Shown: positions 7,554-15,023 of the stretch, one piece after another
How positions within the stretch are numbered: the stretch's first letter is position 1
Layout: the number at the start of each line of letters is the position of its first letter
Assembly: GCA_018829465.1 (NCBI GenBank)
Contig: JAHJTN010000047.1
Span: 1 to 40,890, forward strand
Source: Bacteroidota bacterium
GTDB taxonomy: Bacteria; Bacteroidota; Bacteroidia; Flavobacteriales; Flavobacteriaceae
Length of the DNA stretch: 40,890 nt
Direction: 5' to 3'
Notes under the pieces: model-generated
The model's input: the letters and a program-made list of their open reading frames with translations, nothing else
The model's database searches: none
What the model was told of the DNA's origin: nothing
Made by a program: the position numbers and the translations under genes

Positions 7554-7813
7554 GGTTTTATTTCAACCATTATGCCTTTCTTGGGAACTGTAGCATTGAT
7601 AAGCACAACCCTTTTCCCGGATTCGTTCTTTGCCAAGATTATGAATTCTTGGAAATTGCCAAGCAACGCCGGCCCCTTCTCGACAGTCGAAACTATAACA
7701 TTCAACTGCCCGTTGTGGGATTCAATTATACAATTATTAAATGGGACGCGCTTCACCTTCCAAGATTTAGGGGCTATCCCTTCACCTTGAAAAATACCGA
7801 TTGATTTTTCCAT
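7550..7813 (-). CDS. Small hypothetical protein between minor head and cysteine-rich genes
   Basis: This 87-residue, beta-rich protein opens MEKSIGIFQGEGIAPKSWKV and ends NATVPKKGIMVEIKP. The stop overlaps the ATG of the minor head gene by 4 nt (ATGA). A GGAGG-like site precedes its own start. It contains a single Cys and no membrane segment, and I do not recognise a family. Position suggests a head-associated accessory protein. Confidence 0.65.
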   Translation of the reverse strand: MEKSIGIFQGEGIAPKSWKVKRVPFNNCIIESHNGQLNVIVSTVEKGPALLGNFQEFIILAKNESGKRVVLINATVPKKGIMVEIKP

Positions 7814-7838
7814 CGCTTCCTCCTTTAAACATGGTCAT

Positions 7839-8021
7839 TTAAACAATTTGTTTCCGAAAAGGGCAATCAGTAGGAATTTCAGTAAGTATATATTCTGGAT
7901 GGTCAGTGGAATATTTGATTTTACACAGGTTTGAATTTTTGGCATGATCGTCAACAAAACAATTATCACATGCGGGGTCATGCTCTCTGGGTATTCGTTT
8001 TTGGTTTTTATTTTTCATCAT
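7839..8021 (-). CDS. Small cysteine-rich protein, likely zinc-binding (paralogue 1)
   Basis: This 60-residue protein has a basic start (MMKNKNQKRIPREHD) and four cysteines in the order CDNC, then a single Cys after about 12 residues, then DCPFRKQ near the end. The same closing motif, (I/L)P-x-(D/N)-CP(F/L)RKQ, ends the main part of the neighbouring 8030-8299 product, so the two are paralogues. AAAGGAG precedes the start. A structural zinc site is likely; function is unknown. Confidence 0.65.
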   Translation of the reverse strand: MMKNKNQKRIPREHDPACDNCFVDDHAKNSNLCKIKYSTDHPEYILTEIPTDCPFRKQIV

Positions 8022-8029
8022 TTTCTCCT

Positions 8030-8299
8030 TTAAAAATCCAGCTTTATTTCAATGCCCTGTTTTCGCAAGGGACAGTTTGGGGGGAGTTTGGAATAATCTA
8101 ACTCGATACAATCGCCTTCCGGGAATTGACAATAATCCGCTTCACCGCTGAATGGACACAATGAGCAGCTTCCATGCACAATTACTATTTTGTTTTCCCT
8201 TGACGACATACTCCCTTCCTTATCCGTGAACAGGTTATACATGGGGTTGATCATCTCGAAAAAATTAGTTGCAATTTTATCATGATCTGTTTTATTCAT
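8030..8299 (-). CDS. Small cysteine-rich protein, likely zinc-binding (paralogue 2)
   Basis: This 89-residue protein has a helical start (KIATNFFEMINPMYNLF) and then a cysteine cluster: CSLC, a Cys in DYCQF, GDCIEL, and NCPLRKQ. The spacing parallels the 7839-8021 product, indicating a tandem duplication with divergence. The ATG overlaps the portal stop by 4 nt (ATGA), so it is translated with the portal. It is probably a small zinc-binding protein of unknown role. Confidence 0.68.
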   Translation of the reverse strand: MNKTDHDKIATNFFEMINPMYNLFTDKEGSMSSRENKIVIVHGSCSLCPFSGEADYCQFPEGDCIELDYSKLPPNCPLRKQGIEIKLDF

Positions 8300-9603
8300 A
8301 ATTTCCTCATCGCCTCATTATAAGCATTCGCTTCCAGGGTCTGCAAAGCCTCGCTGAATGTAACCTGGGCTGTCTTGGTTAGCACCTCTTCATCACCCTC
8401 GGGCAGCGGAATGTTGAACGTCTTGGCCAGCCAGGCAATAGGAATCTTATTATAACCGGCAACCGTCAACTTCTCGATAACCTGGGCCAGTTCTAGTAGG
8501 TTGATCTCGTCGTCAAGTACAATCTCCCACTTCGGGTATTCGGTCACTTTGGGGAAATTGTAATCGACCAGCCAGGGAATCAGGTAGTCATTAATGATCG
8601 CCTCGATGAACGTGATGTCCGATTTCAGGATATCGAGTCTGACTAGGTTATGCACCTTAGCCATGGCCAAGCTGCCCGATTGCTCGGCGCTTGAAGTCAG
8701 TGTTTGGCCCAGTTCGGCGATTGACATGCCCCGGTTCAAAAACTCCATAAACGTCTCAAATGAATTTATGCTGCCTGTTCGCTGGGCCTCCAATAATTCA
8801 ATTCCGAACTCGAATGGGACCTTGACGCCGGTTGCTGATTTAATACCAGCCAAAAACGTATCAACTGCAGCTATGTCCTCTGACTTTGCATTTTTCGGTT
8901 GCGTTACTTTTACTATCGGGCTCGCGAACCGTTCAATAAATATCGCCCAGAACTTTGTAGCATGCTTTTTAAAAAACCAGTACCAGTAAATTTTCTGATA
9001 AACTGCCTGACCATACTTGCACCCATATTCGCTCATGTAAGCGAATTCCAGAAACTTCTTTTCAGGCATGTATATCCCTGTCGGCGCTTCCTTTGTAATC
9101 AGCTTCAGCTTGTATTCCGAGTCATAGGTGAACTTATCCTGATAGCGGGGCTTCAGGTCTTGGATGACGATCTTGCCGGTGATAATATCATAGGCCCAAA
9201 CGACTTCAGTTATTGAAAACCCGCAGGGGATAGCCGAAAGCATCTGATAGAGTATCCAGGAAAAGTTTTTGATTTTGCTAAAGACATATTGCACAAACTC
9301 CAATACCTTGGGATCCCCGCCAGTGATCTGCCGCTTTAACCCGGTAACAGCAATCTTACGTGTCATGGTCAGGCCGTACAGGTAGGGGTCGGAATTCTCC
9401 ATGGCCCGGACTGTTTCCACAAGCGTCTTATTTTCATTATCGAAAAAGTCGTTTGGGTTCGTTACCTTCTGGTTGCCCATGCTCATGTAAAAATCCAAGG
9501 CCTCCCCTTCTGCGCCGGGCACCGTGCCGAAGGACGGGCCGCTTCTTACCTCAATCGGGACCTCCGCGAATAATCGCTTAAACCAGTTTTGCTTGCTCAT
9601 CAT
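8296..9603 (-). CDS. Portal protein, DUF935 (Mu gp29-like) family
   Basis: This 435-residue protein matches DUF935 portal proteins (PF06074) in length and blocks. These are DPYLYGLTMTRKIAVTGLKRQI near residue 75, PCGFSITEVVWAYD, YGQAVYQKIYWYWFFKKHATKFWAIFIERFASPI, and FLNRGMSIAELGQTLTSS. It forms the ring through which DNA enters the prohead. It is encoded directly after the large terminase (7-nt gap), the usual order. Two adjacent ATG codons (9603, 9600) can serve as start. No unusual insertion is seen. Confidence 0.92.
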   Translation of the reverse strand: MMSKQNWFKRLFAEVPIEVRSGPSFGTVPGAEGEALDFYMSMGNQKVTNPNDFFDNENKTLVETVRAMENSDPYLYGLTMTRKIAVTGLKRQITGGDPKVLEFVQYVFSKIKNFSWILYQMLSAIPCGFSITEVVWAYDIITGKIVIQDLKPRYQDKFTYDSEYKLKLITKEAPTGIYMPEKKFLEFAYMSEYGCKYGQAVYQKIYWYWFFKKHATKFWAIFIERFASPIVKVTQPKNAKSEDIAAVDTFLAGIKSATGVKVPFEFGIELLEAQRTGSINSFETFMEFLNRGMSIAELGQTLTSSAEQSGSLAMAKVHNLVRLDILKSDITFIEAIINDYLIPWLVDYNFPKVTEYPKWEIVLDDEINLLELAQVIEKLTVAGYNKIPIAWLAKTFNIPLPEGDEEVLTKTAQVTFSEALQTLEANAYNEAMRKL

Positions 9604-9610
9604 CTACCTC

Positions 9611-10870
9611 TCAAAACTTAGATTTTCCAAATAGTGAATCGTGCGTTGACCCGGCGGATGTTTGAGTTTTGCCCAACACTTCCCGCAAATGAGTATAGGT
9701 GCCATAGCGCAAAGCATCCGGGGCATGGTCCCATTTCTTGACAGGCACCCCATCGACCGTATTCCCGGCCGCGTCCTCGCGCCATTTATAGGTGCTGAAT
9801 TCGCGGTTCGATTCAATATTATCGTCGCATGAGAATATATCGAACCTCATGCAAAAGTCAATTCCGTCCGCAACGTCTTTTTGCGCCGGATAGATCAAAT
9901 AACCTGCGTCTGCTATCTCCGCTATCCTATCAGGCTCGGATGAATCCGCATACATCGGCTGCCGCTTATCGATCTTGAGTTCATCCATGCGCTTTATTAA
10001 ATCGGAGTTTGTCAGTTCCGCCTCATGGATCATCTGCTTGAAATAGAGCTTGTACGGGTCGCTGTAACCGATATCAAGCAGGACGGACGGATTCGTGTAA
10101 CCAAAATCCAGGCCATAATATTTATGCTGGTAGTGAACCGGATATTGCTCTTTGGGAATGACCTTATATCGGGCATAGATTTTGCCCTTGAGTTCCGCGA
10201 ATTCACCCTTGGCATATATCTGATGAAACGCCGAATCAATGTCAGCGTATCCTTCCAGTTCCCGACGGTATTCATCGTCAATGAATTTGTTATCCCGGTA
10301 TGTCGAATGTTCGATGTAACTATTTTTTGGAGGTGGCTCGATGAAAAACATCTTGTGCGCTGCCGTGCCAAATATCGGATTGAATGTCAAGACGATCTGT
10401 TTGTAATACGGCATGACCCCGCGCAAACGCAGATTTGTCTGCCGTAAATCATTGAGCGACCATTCCGTCGCCTCTTCACCCCATACCCCAGTGACTCTAT
10501 GGACGGATTTTAACTTCTCCACATCGTCCAGGCCCGATGTGAATATTTGTCCACCATTCGGCAAAAAAGTAAAATCCATACTTTCCCTTATTTTGAATAA
10601 CTTGGTCATATCCCATTCGGCGATGGTGTCCCGCAGGAGTGCAAAACAGGAATGCCTGATTGTCCGCCCGACCTTACGTACTACCAGGAAATTATGGCCA
10701 GGCTCCTTGATTAGCCGTATCAGTAATTTCTGTGCTGTGAATACCGACTTACCCGATCCAGCCCCGCCATACAATACTAGCCAACGGGCCTTGCTTTTAA
10801 ATGCCGGGAAAAATTTCTCGTTAAAAATAGCCTTGTCGAATTCGATGTTTAGCCGACGGCTTTCATTCAT
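9611..10870 (-). CDS. Large terminase subunit (PBSX-like family)
   Basis: This protein of 419 residues (428 if the upstream ATG at 10897 is used) carries both catalytic halves of a packaging motor. The ATPase has Walker A GGAGSGKS (35-42), Walker B VTGVWGEE (about 126-133) and coupling motif LTFNP. The RNase H-like nuclease has acidic residues in GLDFGYTNP (Asp255), YADSSEPDRI (Asp309) and KKWDHAPDALRYG (Asp381, Asp385). The 10870 start is preferred because it forms an ATGAATGA overlap with the small subunit stop, like other junctions here; neither start has a clear ribosome site. Confidence 0.94.
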   Translation of the reverse strand: MNESRRLNIEFDKAIFNEKFFPAFKSKARWLVLYGGAGSGKSVFTAQKLLIRLIKEPGHNFLVVRKVGRTIRHSCFALLRDTIAEWDMTKLFKIRESMDFTFLPNGGQIFTSGLDDVEKLKSVHRVTGVWGEEATEWSLNDLRQTNLRLRGVMPYYKQIVLTFNPIFGTAAHKMFFIEPPPKNSYIEHSTYRDNKFIDDEYRRELEGYADIDSAFHQIYAKGEFAELKGKIYARYKVIPKEQYPVHYQHKYYGLDFGYTNPSVLLDIGYSDPYKLYFKQMIHEAELTNSDLIKRMDELKIDKRQPMYADSSEPDRIAEIADAGYLIYPAQKDVADGIDFCMRFDIFSCDDNIESNREFSTYKWREDAAGNTVDGVPVKKWDHAPDALRYGTYTHLREVLGKTQTSAGSTHDSLFGKSKF

Positions 10871-11189
10871 CGGAGATAGATTTTGGGAGCTTAACATGAA
10901 TAATTAAATCGCCAGTAAGATTTCCTTCAATAGGTTGCGGAACCTTCCCATACGCAACCTCAATGAACTTCGCACCATCATCCTTCATCAAGCGGCGCAG
11001 GACGATCTCGGCGTTGGTTTTCTTGATAGTCGGGTCAATCTCAGCGCCTATCTTCTGGGCCAGTTCTCGTATGAAGTCAAAGGATTTTGGCCGGCCATTT
11101 TTATTGATACGGGGATCACCCTTTACAAAAGGCTTCCCCCTGCTCCTCTGTTTTTTCGCTGTATTGCTGCTAACGGGTTTTGGCTTCAC
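10863..11189 (-). CDS. Putative small terminase subunit (DUF5681-like)
   Basis: This 108-residue protein starts at GTG (11189), which overlaps the TGA of the radical SAM gene (GTGA) behind a GAGAGG ribosome site. A basic N terminus leads into GKPFVKGDPRINKNGRP, the hallmark of DUF5681-type phage proteins, followed by a helical region and a short beta-rich end (NLTGDLIIHVKLP). Proteins with this opening often sit directly before large terminase genes and are taken as DNA-recognition subunits. The assignment rests on that motif and on position. Confidence 0.75.
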   Translation of the reverse strand: MKPKPVSSNTAKKQRSRGKPFVKGDPRINKNGRPKSFDFIRELAQKIGAEIDPTIKKTNAEIVLRRLMKDDGAKFIEVAYGKVPQPIEGNLTGDLIIHVKLPKSISDE

Positions 11190-12532
11190 TTCGCCCTCTC
11201 GATCTTGATGGTTGGGAATGCATCAGTCATGCGCTGCCTTGAAATATCGTATGCCTTACGCAGTTTCACATTGGCGGTATAAGACGATAAAAACCATGCG
11301 GGATGTTTTTCATCCGCCTCATATTCTCGCAGATATGGAGATAAATCAAAACTGCATTGCAATAATTTCACCTTCTCCCATACTGTCCCTTTCTTGAGTT
11401 TCGGATGGAAGCATAGGGCATGAAAGAGTTTGTCGGTTTCCGTTGTGGCTCTGGATACAATCACGGTCTCAAGTTGCGACCATGGACTTTCATTGCTAAA
11501 CGAATGCATCACTCGCAAACTATCAGAATCATAAATTACTCGTGCCGACAAATCGCTGGTAGCTGGATACAATGTCACGGGGGCCCATTGTAATGGTGTC
11601 AATAGGGAAGGACGAAAGGGTGTACTTTGGAAAACTACAATAACGCGATTTTTAGGTTTTGCTTTTTTGACCGTCTTATAAAGTTCATCCCGATCCGTTT
11701 GGGTTTCGCTTGGCATATTGCTGATGTTATAAGCTAAGACAACGGTAATCCCCGGAAAACTCCCTATGTGATTTATCCCATCTATGATTTCTTGGTTACT
11801 AATTTTCTTGCCATAGGCAAAGCGCAACCTCTCCGAAAATCCATCAATTGCCGTTCTTATTCTTCCTTCCTTCTTTTCAATTTTAGGAATGTCTTTCCAA
11901 AGGCATTCAATTGATCTATTCATGGTCAAATCGCCCTGATAGTAAGTACCGTCCCCAATCTTCTTTCGCGCCCAAGTATAATGACAAAATAAACACCTGT
12001 TAGGGCAACCAACGAAAGACTCTTTCCATTGCCTCCGGCCCCGGCCCCGGCCCAAATCTATATCATGTAGGTATAATTCCGAAGCTTGGCAGAAATTGAC
12101 CGAGGATATTTCCGGCAAATTCATCACGCTTTCATGTTCGAACTGCTTAGCATCAGCGATGCAATCAATTAAAGGACAAATGATATTTTCCCCCCGTCCA
12201 AAAACAGCATAGTCAATATAATTCCTGACAGTCACCGGGTTCTGCATCCCCGCCCCACCAGCCACAACTTTGAATCTCCGGCCCGGTTGCCATGATGGGA
12301 GCAAAGCAACTGCCCGATATAAAGCAAGGCAATCATATTCAGAGGTCATGGACACAAGTATCACTTTGTATTTTTGTGCCGTATCGGGAGTACAAATATC
12401 GCACTTAACGCCCTTACGTCCAAGTACATCCATGATAACATTTGCGCCAATATTATAATTGCCCTCAAAACTGTTGTTGTCACTACGTTTTTTTTCTGGA
12501 TAATAAGCAAGAAAAGCAACTTCAGATTGCAT
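11186..12532 (-). CDS. B12-binding-domain radical SAM protein
   Basis: This 448-residue protein has a cobalamin-binding-like Rossmann region (residues 1-125) with VVAGGAGMQNP (89-99) and YIDYAVFGRGEN (105-116). A radical SAM core follows, with the iron-sulfur motif CPNRCLFC (Cys176, Cys180, Cys183) and a downstream TIM-barrel-like stretch. Such enzymes bind a 4Fe-4S cluster and S-adenosylmethionine and carry out radical reactions, often methylations when B12 is bound. The start at 12532 overlaps the ParB-like gene by 11 nt; longer frames lie wholly within that gene. The stop overlaps the small terminase start. The substrate is unknown; nucleic acid or a virion protein are the obvious candidates from context. 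Confidence 0.88.
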   Translation of the reverse strand: MQSEVAFLAYYPEKKRSDNNSFEGNYNIGANVIMDVLGRKGVKCDICTPDTAQKYKVILVSMTSEYDCLALYRAVALLPSWQPGRRFKVVAGGAGMQNPVTVRNYIDYAVFGRGENIICPLIDCIADAKQFEHESVMNLPEISSVNFCQASELYLHDIDLGRGRGRRQWKESFVGCPNRCLFCHYTWARKKIGDGTYYQGDLTMNRSIECLWKDIPKIEKKEGRIRTAIDGFSERLRFAYGKKISNQEIIDGINHIGSFPGITVVLAYNISNMPSETQTDRDELYKTVKKAKPKNRVIVVFQSTPFRPSLLTPLQWAPVTLYPATSDLSARVIYDSDSLRVMHSFSNESPWSQLETVIVSRATTETDKLFHALCFHPKLKKGTVWEKVKLLQCSFDLSPYLREYEADEKHPAWFLSSYTANVKLRKAYDISRQRMTDAFPTIKIERAK

Positions 12533-13043
12533 ATGTGAACCCACATTTCGGACACGTGGTTTTGTTGTTTTTTTCCTCACCACTTCCAGGTTCCGGAAGA
12601 CCTTGAGCATCGAGCGGTTGCATCCAATCCGTTGGTACACCAACCCCCCAATCCTTCAGCGGCAGGTCGCTCCAAGCATTGGCCAGGGCATCAAAGTCCC
12701 ACGCACCCCATGCACCATTATCCTTGATCGTGATTTCCTTCTCCTGAGCCTCGGTCAATCCATGCATAATAATAACAGGCACTTTTTTATATCCAAGTTT
12801 CCGGGCCGCCCTAAGCCGCATATTCCCGCCCAGGACAATCAGCTTTTCGGTTGGTGATATCTGTTGGGGATTGCCTGGTTTTAGATTAATACCACGACCA
12901 GAGCATAGCAGCGGCCGGGCCTCGAACATATCCGGGCAGTCCTGGAGCGATTTGACCAGCGACTGAAAATCCTTATTTGATATTTGCCGGGGATTGTCGG
13001 GATTGAGCTTAACCTTGCCGATCGGCAAATGCTCAATTTTCAT
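12522..13043 (-). CDS. ParB/Srx-fold protein with C-terminal zinc ribbon
   Basis: This 173-residue protein begins MKIEHLPIGKVKLNPDNPRQ and carries the ParB N-terminal fold signature VLGGNMRLRAARKLGYKKVPVI (about 88-109), then TEAQEKEITIKDNGAWGAWDFDAL. That combination is typical of the phage ParB-like proteins found beside DNA methylases rather than of plasmid segregation proteins. The last 20 residues include CPKCGFTY, half of a zinc ribbon. It overlaps the genes on both sides by about 11 nt. It may act as a nuclease or DNA-binding partner of the radical SAM enzyme; this is inference. Confidence 0.83.
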   Translation of the reverse strand: MKIEHLPIGKVKLNPDNPRQISNKDFQSLVKSLQDCPDMFEARPLLCSGRGINLKPGNPQQISPTEKLIVLGGNMRLRAARKLGYKKVPVIIMHGLTEAQEKEITIKDNGAWGAWDFDALANAWSDLPLKDWGVGVPTDWMQPLDAQGLPEPGSGEEKNNKTTCPKCGFTYAI

Positions 13044-13218
13044 CAAACCCACGCACCGGTATATACCGGATAACGTATTTCTTGTCTATCTGCTTTTCGC
13101 TGTATTGCAAGAATACGGCCTGAGCCTTGAGCCAGGCAATGACCTCCTGTAGCATTCGCGGAGAGGTATTATTTATCATCAGCGTAGCGGCGATGAAATC
13201 GGGTTTTAGTTTATCGCC
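13033..13218 (-). CDS. Small hypothetical protein before ParB-like gene
   Basis: This 61-residue protein starts MGDKLKPDFIAATLMINN and is helical in the middle (PRMLQEVIAWLKAQAVFLQY), ending in VIRYIPVRGFDEN. I chose the ATG at 13218 because it overlaps the stop of the upstream gene by 8 nt, as most junctions here do; a longer frame up to 13380 would cover half of the neighbour. There is no recognisable family. Confidence 0.6.
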   Translation of the reverse strand, partial: GDKLKPDFIAATLMINNTSPRMLQEVIAWLKAQAVFLQYSEKQIDKKYVIRYIPVRGFDEN

Positions 13219-13465
13219 CATTATTACACTGGCAATAATTTTGCGATCGTGTCTTTCGCTCACAAAAATCGGCCAAATCCCGTAAATGAGTTTCTCTAAA
13301 CATAAGTCCTGATGGTGAAAATGACACATGGGGATAAAACGCATAACATCCCCAACCCCAGCACCATTTAACTTGTCCAAGACTTACTCCAGTATTAATA
13401 AGTTCAACTCCCCATATTTCTGGATTGGAAATGGGAATGAATCGAATATCCTTACCAGTTTCCAT
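13211..13465 (-). CDS. Small hypothetical protein, Trp/Cys-containing
   Basis: This 84-residue protein starts at ATG 13465, where GGAGG lies 8 nt upstream; an earlier in-frame ATG at 13480 has no such site. It contains VKWCWGWGCYAFYPHVSF and FRETHLRDLADFCERKT. The RDLADF-type ending resembles short phage proteins of unknown role. The C-terminal CQCNNGR overlaps the next gene. Function is not known. Confidence 0.6.
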   Translation of the reverse strand: METGKDIRFIPISNPEIWGVELINTGVSLGQVKWCWGWGCYAFYPHVSFSPSGLMFRETHLRDLADFCERKTRSQNYCQCNNGR

Positions 13466-13482
13466 TTTATCAACCTCCATTT

Positions 13483-14115
13483 TTAATTTATTGCCAATAT
13501 CGCATAAATTCCAATACTGCCCTTGCCGTCAATGCTGAATCCACCACCCGGCCCGATTTTGATATTTCCGAATAACTTAAACAGCCACCCCTTTTTGAGA
13601 ATTGAGTCTGTATTTGCAATGCTGATATTTAGCAAGCGCTGGCACTTCGCAAATTTCATTTCCAGGCCCGCTATGTATTCAATATCCTCGTTATGTTGAC
13701 ATTCCATTTCGCTGATTGTCAACTTCAGCAATCCGATCGTTTCATCCTGGACCGCTACCTTTGCGGTCAATTGCAAGCACTCAGGCTCCAACAAATTATA
13801 TCTGCTCTCCCATGACCCCGCCGTAAAGCGCAAAGCCTTGATCTCATTCGCCTGCTTCACTACAATCAATTGTGAGGCACGATCTTTTTCAATTGTCTGC
13901 TGCTTTAGCGAGAGAATAATAATATTTTTCGCCTTGTCCTTTTTGATACGTTCTGCCCTATCGCTGGAATAGCTTTCGGCCAATATCCGCTTTTCCTCAA
14001 CCAATCGAATGTTGGTCAACTCAGCCTTGGCAAACTTCTGCTGATATAACAGCCCCGCTGCCAGGGAGATGAAGAGAATGACCGCTAAAATCCAGGGTAG
14101 GTATTTTTTGATCAT
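13483..14115 (-). CDS. Membrane-anchored coiled-coil protein, candidate inner spanin
   Basis: This 210-residue protein opens MIKKYLPW and has one N-terminal membrane segment (WILAVILFISLAAGLLY, about residues 8-24). A long charged, helical region follows with heptad-like character (about 30-165), and a Gly-rich end (IKIGPGGGFSIDGKG). This is the topology of Rz-like inner membrane spanins, which disrupt the outer membrane of Gram-negative hosts in the last step of lysis. AAGGAGG lies 8 nt before the ATG. The gene sits with an M15 peptidase and a transglycosylase. No lipoprotein partner with a lipobox was found nearby, so a spanin call is tentative. Confidence 0.6.
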   Translation of the reverse strand: MIKKYLPWILAVILFISLAAGLLYQQKFAKAELTNIRLVEEKRILAESYSSDRAERIKKDKAKNIIILSLKQQTIEKDRASQLIVVKQANEIKALRFTAGSWESRYNLLEPECLQLTAKVAVQDETIGLLKLTISEMECQHNEDIEYIAGLEMKFAKCQRLLNISIANTDSILKKGWLFKLFGNIKIGPGGGFSIDGKGSIGIYAILAIN

Positions 14116-14336
14116 TTTATAGCCTCCTTTGTAGACACTGCCAAAACAATACTCAAAGCTGTTCTGGCTATCATTTCCCAATCATCAATATCGGTTAACT
14201 TCATTTTCCCTGAAATGATATCTGTGAAAACAGAAACGGGGATGATATGAACCTTGTTGTCTAAAGTTTGCAATGTCAGATGCGGAGTGTCTGGTTCTTT
14301 TGGCAACCCGATCTTGATATCAATTATTTCGCCCAT
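14112..14336 (-). CDS. Small hypothetical protein in lysis region
   Basis: This 74-residue protein starts MGEIIDIKIGLPKEP, where GGAG lies 7 nt upstream. The body is beta-rich and the last 20 residues are hydrophobic (RTALSIVLAVSTKEAIK), perhaps a weak membrane or amphipathic helix. The start overlaps the previous gene by 17 nt and the stop overlaps the spanin-like ATG (ATGA). It could be a lysis accessory protein; no family is recognised. Confidence 0.6.
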   Translation of the reverse strand: MGEIIDIKIGLPKEPDTPHLTLQTLDNKVHIIPVSVFTDIISGKMKLTDIDDWEMIARTALSIVLAVSTKEAIK

Positions 14337-14514
14337 GGCTGTCTCCATTTTTATTAAGAACATTCCACTTTGAATATATCATCCCATCTTTAATTTTCAT
14401 TATCACTACATGTGAAAATCCACAATTACAACATTCCTGAATTTCCTTTTTCTTGCAGTGATACCAGCGACCGTTAATAACCTGGATGAATTTCCCCGGC
14501 AGCAAGCGGCTCAT
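14320..14514 (-). CDS. Small zinc-ribbon-like protein
   Basis: This 64-residue protein begins MSRLLPGKFIQVINGRWYHC and carries Cys residues in WYHCKKK and ECCNCGF, a compact zinc-binding pattern. The chosen ATG at 14514 overlaps the endolysin stop by 4 nt (ATGA); an in-frame ATG three codons earlier is possible. The end overlaps the next gene. Function is unknown. Confidence 0.6.
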   Translation of the reverse strand: MSRLLPGKFIQVINGRWYHCKKKEIQECCNCGFSHVVIMKIKDGMIYSKWNVLNKNGDSHGRNN

Positions 14515-14990
14515 TTCGCCCATCCCGGCGCTTCCGATTCGGGAAACGATATCTGCATGTCCCTGTAACCCCTGGGCATTCCGATGTGGATAAAATTGCT
14601 CTTAACGTAAACCCTCATTTGATAAAAACTGAGGCCGTAATTGAATATTTTAAAAGCTACAACTTCTATCTTTTGACCTGGCACTGTAATATCATAGGCC
14701 CCACCATTCATCCTAGAAAATAAATGCTGACTTGTCGATACCCCGCCAACCGCCGCATTGAGTTCCGGGAAGCGTCCGCCGTTATTTACTATCACCGGCG
14801 CGTCAACTATTTCCCTAATCCCCTCGAGCATATATTCACTACCAACAATCAGGCGGCCCAGGTATGGCTGGTGCGAGAAATATTCCCGGTTTGCTTTTAC
14901 GAGTTCTGGGTGATCCCTTGATTTCGTGCACTCATAAAAACTGAAATGTTTGGAGAGCCAAAAATCACCTGCTTTAAGTTTCATTGTCAT
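14511..14990 (-). CDS. Endolysin-like M15 family peptidase
   Basis: This roughly 159-residue protein has the zinc-peptidase pattern of the M15 family (PF08291 type). There is an opening HFSFYECTKS, then SQHLFS and GGAYDI giving His89 and Asp100, and FIHIG giving His135. These D-Ala-D-Ala-type peptidases cut peptidoglycan cross-links or stem peptides. There is no signal peptide, so it would need a holin. An upstream TTG (15020) would add 10 residues but lies in a promoter-like gap; ATG at 14990 or 14984 fits the family start better. A clear ribosome site is missing. Confidence 0.85.
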   Translation of the reverse strand: MTMKLKAGDFWLSKHFSFYECTKSRDHPELVKANREYFSHQPYLGRLIVGSEYMLEGIREIVDAPVIVNNGGRFPELNAAVGGVSTSQHLFSRMNGGAYDITVPGQKIEVVAFKIFNYGLSFYQMRVYVKSNFIHIGMPRGYRDMQISFPESEAPGWAK

Positions 14991-14991
14991 T

Positions 14992-15020
14992 ATAGTAATA
15001 TTTGTTTCATCGCTTGTCAA
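14992..15020 (-). promoter_or_regulatory. Possible sigma-70 promoter in front of the M15 endolysin
   Basis: In the short gap after the transglycosylase stop there is a consensus TTGACA (15015-15020) and, 17 bases on, TACTAT (four of six matches); a perfect TATAAT overlaps it at 20-base spacing. Transcription would start at or next to the endolysin ATG, giving almost no leader. That makes real use doubtful, although a leaderless lysis message is possible. Confidence 0.3.
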
Positions 15021-15023
15021 CTT

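Noticed and set aside
13219-13380. Upstream extension of the 61-residue gene before ParB
   Set aside because: It would overlap the preceding gene, which has a GGAGG ribosome site and better composition, by over 150 bases; other overlaps here are 1 to 35 bases.
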